Positions 60,928-64,000 of a DNA stretch of 64,000 nucleotides are shown piece after piece. The position numbers and the translations under genes were made by a program. The stretch lies in NCBI GenBank assembly GCA_045536915.1, contig JAZSOL010000041.1, forward strand, positions 1 to 64,000, written 5' to 3'. Under the pieces are notes generated by a model. The model ran no database searches. It was not told the DNA's origin and saw nothing but the letters and a program-made list of their open reading frames with translations. Source of the stretch: RGIG1828 sp045536915 (GTDB lineage Bacteria; Bacillota; Clostridia; UMGS1810). The stretch's first letter is position 1. Each line of letters begins with the position of its first letter.

Positions 60928-62295
60928 TTAAAATCCAAAATATTCCTTTGCGTTATTATAGCAAATACCTTTTATGATTTTTTCAAGAGCTGCATAGTCT
61001 TCGGGATATTGCCCTTCTTCAACCCATTCACCTATAAGATTGCAGAGAATTCTTCTGAAATATTCGTGACGAGTGTAGGAAACAAAACTTCTTGAATCCG
61101 TAAGCATTCCAACAAAACCGCCCAGAATACCGAGATTTGCAAGAGCTTTCATCTGTTGTTCCATACCGTCTTTATTATCATTAAACCACCATCCGGAACC
61201 AAACTGAATTTTGGATAAAAACGGCGTTTTCTGGAAATTGCCGAGCATGGTTCCCAACACATAATTATCTTTCGGATTTAACGTATAGAGAATTGTTTTG
61301 GGAAGATTATCTTCTTTTTCAAGAGCATCAAGAAACATAGAAAGCTTTTTAGCGATATTATAATCCCCCACCGAATCAAAACCGGTATCCGGACCGAGCT
61401 TTTCAAACATACGCGTATTGTTATTGCGTATTGCGCCCATATGAAGCTGCATTGTCCAGCCGAGTTTGGAATACTCTTTTGCACAATGAAGAATTACCGC
61501 TGTTTTGTAAGCATCTTCCTGCTCTTTGGTTAAGGATTTTCCGCTTAATTTCAGCGTAAAAATTTCAGAAGCATCGCCTTCGGCATATGGCACGTATTCA
61601 ACACCGTGATCTGAAAGTCTGCAACCGAGAGAGTGGAAATATTCAACTCTTGAAGAAAGCCAACTTAGAAGTTCATCATATGTTTTTGCTCCTGTTTTCT
61701 CTACAGCATCCTCAAATCCTTCTTTTCCAATTTCAACATATTTATCCGGACGGAATGTAGGAAGAACTTTCACTGCAAAACCATCATCTTTAAGTGCCTT
61801 ATGATATTCAAGACTATCTATGGGATCATCGGTGGTACAAACCACTTCAACATTTGAATTTATAATAAGGTTCTTAGCGGAAAACTCATCTTTCGAAAGA
61901 AGTTCATTACATTTATTCCAGATTTTTTCGGCATTTTCTTCGTTTAAAATATCATCTATTCCAAAATATCTTTTAAGTTCAAGATGAGTCCAGTGATAAA
62001 TAGGATTTCCAATAAGAAGCGGCATTATTGATGCAAATTTTTTGAATTTTTCAAATTCATCTGCATCGCCTGTGATATACTTCTCATCAATTCCTGCTGA
62101 ACGCATCTGACGCCATTTATAGTGGTCACCGCCCAAAAACAGGTCAAATGCATTGCGGAATTTGTAGTCATCTGCAATCATCTTGGGCACAAGATGGCAG
62201 TGATAATCAATAATAGGCATATTTTTGGCAAAATCATGATAGAGCTTTTTTGCAACTCTGCCATTTAAAATAAAATCATCGTGAATAAAACTCAT
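60928..62295 (-). CDS. uxaC: Glucuronate (uronate) isomerase
   Basis: A 455-residue amidohydrolase-fold enzyme. The N-terminal metal motif is IIDYHCHLVPKMIADD, with the family segments GIDEKYITGDAD, NPIYHWTHLELKRYFGI, CTTDDPIDSLEYHK and LQLHMGAIRNNNTRMF-type sequence. It interconverts glucuronate/fructuronate and galacturonate/tagaturonate. The start overlaps the uxaA stop (ATGA). It is the last gene of a uxaB-uxaA-uxaC operon for hexuronate breakdown, consistent with pectin- or glucuronide-derived sugars as carbon source. Confidence 0.96.
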   Translation of the reverse strand: MSFIHDDFILNGRVAKKLYHDFAKNMPIIDYHCHLVPKMIADDYKFRNAFDLFLGGDHYKWRQMRSAGIDEKYITGDADEFEKFKKFASIMPLLIGNPIYHWTHLELKRYFGIDDILNEENAEKIWNKCNELLSKDEFSAKNLIINSNVEVVCTTDDPIDSLEYHKALKDDGFAVKVLPTFRPDKYVEIGKEGFEDAVEKTGAKTYDELLSWLSSRVEYFHSLGCRLSDHGVEYVPYAEGDASEIFTLKLSGKSLTKEQEDAYKTAVILHCAKEYSKLGWTMQLHMGAIRNNNTRMFEKLGPDTGFDSVGDYNIAKKLSMFLDALEKEDNLPKTILYTLNPKDNYVLGTMLGNFQKTPFLSKIQFGSGWWFNDNKDGMEQQMKALANLGILGGFVGMLTDSRSFVSYTRHEYFRRILCNLIGEWVEEGQYPEDYAALEKIIKGICYNNAKEYFGF

Positions 62296-63686
62296 AGTAT
62301 TACACCATCCTTAAATATCGAAATTTCTCTGTAGCCGTTTTCTTCGCAGAGGCATTTCTCCCCTTCTGCCACTCTTATTATATACTTATAGAGCTCATTT
62401 GTCAATTCTTCCATAGAAACACCGTTAAGTAGCTTTCCGGCATCGAAATCAATCCAGTTTTTCTTTTTTTGTGCAAGCGCGGAATTGGTGGAGATTTTAA
62501 CGGTTGGAACTGCACCGCCAAACGGTGTGCCTCTTCCGGTTGTGAAAAGAACAATATGCGCTCCCGATACGGCAAGGTTGGTTACGGCAACAAGGTCGTT
62601 GCCGGGACCGTTCATAAGCGACAGCCCTTTTTCTTTTAATCTGTCTCCATAGTCAAGAACGTCTGTAACTGTTGCAAGACCGCCTTTTTGTACGCACCCA
62701 AGCGATTTTTCCTCAAGAGTTGTTATGCCGCCTTTTTTGTTGCCGGGAGATGGGTTTTCGTATATTGGTTGGTTATGAGCGATAAAATATTTTTTATAAT
62801 CATTTATCATCTTCACTGTTTTATCAAACACTTCTTTAGTTTTGCATCTCTCCATCAAAATGTGTTCGGCACCAAACATTTCAGGTACTTCCGTAAGAAC
62901 GCAGGTGCCTCCGGCAGACACAATCTTATTGCATAAAGCTCCAACAAGCGGATTTGCTGTTATTCCGCTATATCCGTCGCTGCCGCCGCATTTAAGACCG
63001 ATTTTAAGCTCTGAAACGGGAACACTGCGTCTTTCATCACGTGAAGCTATTAATTTGAGTTTATTTATAATATTCACGCCTTCGGAAATTTCATCTTCAC
63101 AGTCCTGCGTGTTTAAAAATTTTATTCTTTCCTCATCAACTTTACCCAGCACCGTTTTAAAAACATCAATATTATTGTTTTCACAACCAAGCCCCAACAC
63201 AAGAACACCGCCGGCATTAGGATGTTTCACAAGATTTGCAAGAACTTTTTGGGTAATTTCCATATCACCGCCAAGCTGCGAACAACCGTAGGGATGCGGA
63301 AAATAAAATGCACCTGTTTTTTCGGCGATTATTTGCGCAGTTTTGTTTATGCAGCCAACCGTGTTGACTATCCATATATCATTACGAATACCGATTTCTC
63401 CATTTTTTCTGACATATGCCATAAAAGTTTCGGACGTTTCAGACGGTGTGATTCCGTAGTCTTTGAAATTATATTTATACTCAGAGATATCGGATAAGTT
63501 TGTTTTGAGATTTTGGGAATGCACGTGTTCACCGTTTTTTATATCCTCTGTTGCATGCCCGATAGGAAATCCGTATTTGATTATTTCTTCACCGGCTTTG
63601 ATATTACGCAATGCATATTTATGACCATCATCCGGATTCACAAATACGTTATCTTCTGAGCTGATAATAAACTTATTATTTGCCAA
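62292..63686 (-). CDS. uxaA: Altronate dehydratase
   Basis: A 464-residue UxaA with the N-terminal SAF-like domain (DDGHKYALRNIKAGEEIIKYGFPIGHA) and the catalytic part: VRKNGEIGIRNDIWIVNTVGC, HPYGCSQLGGD, LGLGCENNNID, LKCGGSDGYSGITANPLVG. It dehydrates altronate to 2-keto-3-deoxygluconate. The frame runs further upstream to 63770, but that part lies inside uxaB; AAGGAG and the family N-terminus favour TTG 63686, with TTG 63698 as an alternative. Confidence 0.93.
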   Translation of the reverse strand: MANNKFIISSEDNVFVNPDDGHKYALRNIKAGEEIIKYGFPIGHATEDIKNGEHVHSQNLKTNLSDISEYKYNFKDYGITPSETSETFMAYVRKNGEIGIRNDIWIVNTVGCINKTAQIIAEKTGAFYFPHPYGCSQLGGDMEITQKVLANLVKHPNAGGVLVLGLGCENNNIDVFKTVLGKVDEERIKFLNTQDCEDEISEGVNIINKLKLIASRDERRSVPVSELKIGLKCGGSDGYSGITANPLVGALCNKIVSAGGTCVLTEVPEMFGAEHILMERCKTKEVFDKTVKMINDYKKYFIAHNQPIYENPSPGNKKGGITTLEEKSLGCVQKGGLATVTDVLDYGDRLKEKGLSLMNGPGNDLVAVTNLAVSGAHIVLFTTGRGTPFGGAVPTVKISTNSALAQKKKNWIDFDAGKLLNGVSMEELTNELYKYIIRVAEGEKCLCEENGYREISIFKDGVIL

Positions 63687-64000
63687 TGTATTTTTCAACT
63701 CCTTCAGCAAGGAATGATATATCTTCATCCCACAAAGATTTATTTGCAAGAATTTCTTCAACACTTGCATTTTTCATAAATTCAACAATATCAGCATCGT
63801 CATTTGTCATATCGGTTTTATAGAACTCAATGAGCTTAGCAAATGAAAACAGAAGCTTTTCGGGCATTTTATCAAAACGTTTTATAAACTCAAGAATAGA
63901 CGGCAATACCCTCACTTTAAATTTGCTGACAGAGTTTAAAGCGATTGAAGAACAAAAATGCTTTATAAAAGGATTTTCAAAACGTTCAAAAACATCGTTT
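63676..64000 (-). CDS. uxaB: Tagaturonate reductase (altronate oxidoreductase), C-terminal part
   Basis: The frame is open to the right edge; 107 residues remain. NDVFERFENPFIKHFCSSIALNSVSKFKVRVLPSILEF is characteristic of the mannitol-dehydrogenase-family C-terminal domain of UxaB. It reduces tagaturonate to altronate with NADH. The end overlaps the start of uxaA by 11 bases. The NAD-binding N-terminal domain is outside the window. Confidence 0.9.
   Translation of the reverse strand, partial: NDVFERFENPFIKHFCSSIALNSVSKFKVRVLPSILEFIKRFDKMPEKLLFSFAKLIEFYKTDMTNDDADIVEFMKNASVEEILANKSLWDEDISFLAEGVEKYIGK

Noticed and set aside
1..64000. CRISPR array, riboswitch, T-box, group II intron or insertion sequence
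   Set aside because: I looked in all intergenic stretches and saw no regularly spaced repeats, no recognisable riboswitch core, no T-box motif and no transposase.

Overview
The window is AT-rich DNA from a low-GC, endospore-forming Firmicute, most likely a Clostridia member of the Ruminococcaceae/Oscillospirales type. The basis is a complete eight-gene spoIIIA operon, SigH, two Asp23 paralogues, DnaD and a DnaI-like helicase loader, type III glutamine synthetase, an ECF transporter module, GdpP, FakA, frequent TTG/GTG starts behind strong Shine-Dalgarno sites, and near-consensus SigA promoters. It is ordinary chromosome. I see no prophage, insertion sequence, CRISPR array or conjugative module.

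Layout. Positions 1-3180 hold a gene tail, tRNA-Met and, on the minus strand, an 841-aa fusion of a sugar-isomerase TIM barrel with an acyl-CoA synthetase. From 3196 to 16460 on the plus strand come yhaO-yhaN, asp23-fakA-recG, then prfA-sua5-ywlE-rimI-tsaD (translation termination, t6A tRNA modification, protein modification) and an SLH-domain surface protein. From 16486 to 24745 come dnaD-dnaI-methyltransferase-ecfA1-ecfA2-ecfT-truA-DUF5711-cvpA. A minus-strand tRNA-Ser follows, then cardiolipin synthase, glnN-uppP, an amino-acid ABC cassette with an embedded iron alcohol dehydrogenase, and a GIY-YIG protein.

From 33844 to 42011 a minus-strand housekeeping operon runs gdpP-rplI-dnaB-tilS-hpt-ftsH-HD. 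After a short plus-strand group (sugar isomerase, DUF378, lepA), a long minus-strand block runs from 58289 down to 45438: spoIIIAA-AH, asp23-nusB-xseA-xseB-ispA-dxs-tlyA-radC, DJ-1, Xer recombinase. SigH and rplM-rpsI are on the plus strand. A roughly 620-bp gene-free, palindrome-rich gap follows, then a hexuronate operon (uxaB-uxaA-uxaC) leaving the window on the minus strand.

Most notable points: a 28-bp dif-like inverted repeat (11-6-11) at the 5' end of the Xer recombinase gene; LepA/EF-4 with a destroyed P-loop whose four substitutions all fit clustered C-to-T changes; a one-base frameshift in tlyA; the TIM-barrel/acyl-CoA synthetase fusion; an 18-bp perfect inverted repeat inside the amino-acid transporter cassette; a possible small RNA after sigH; and the structured gap before uxaC.
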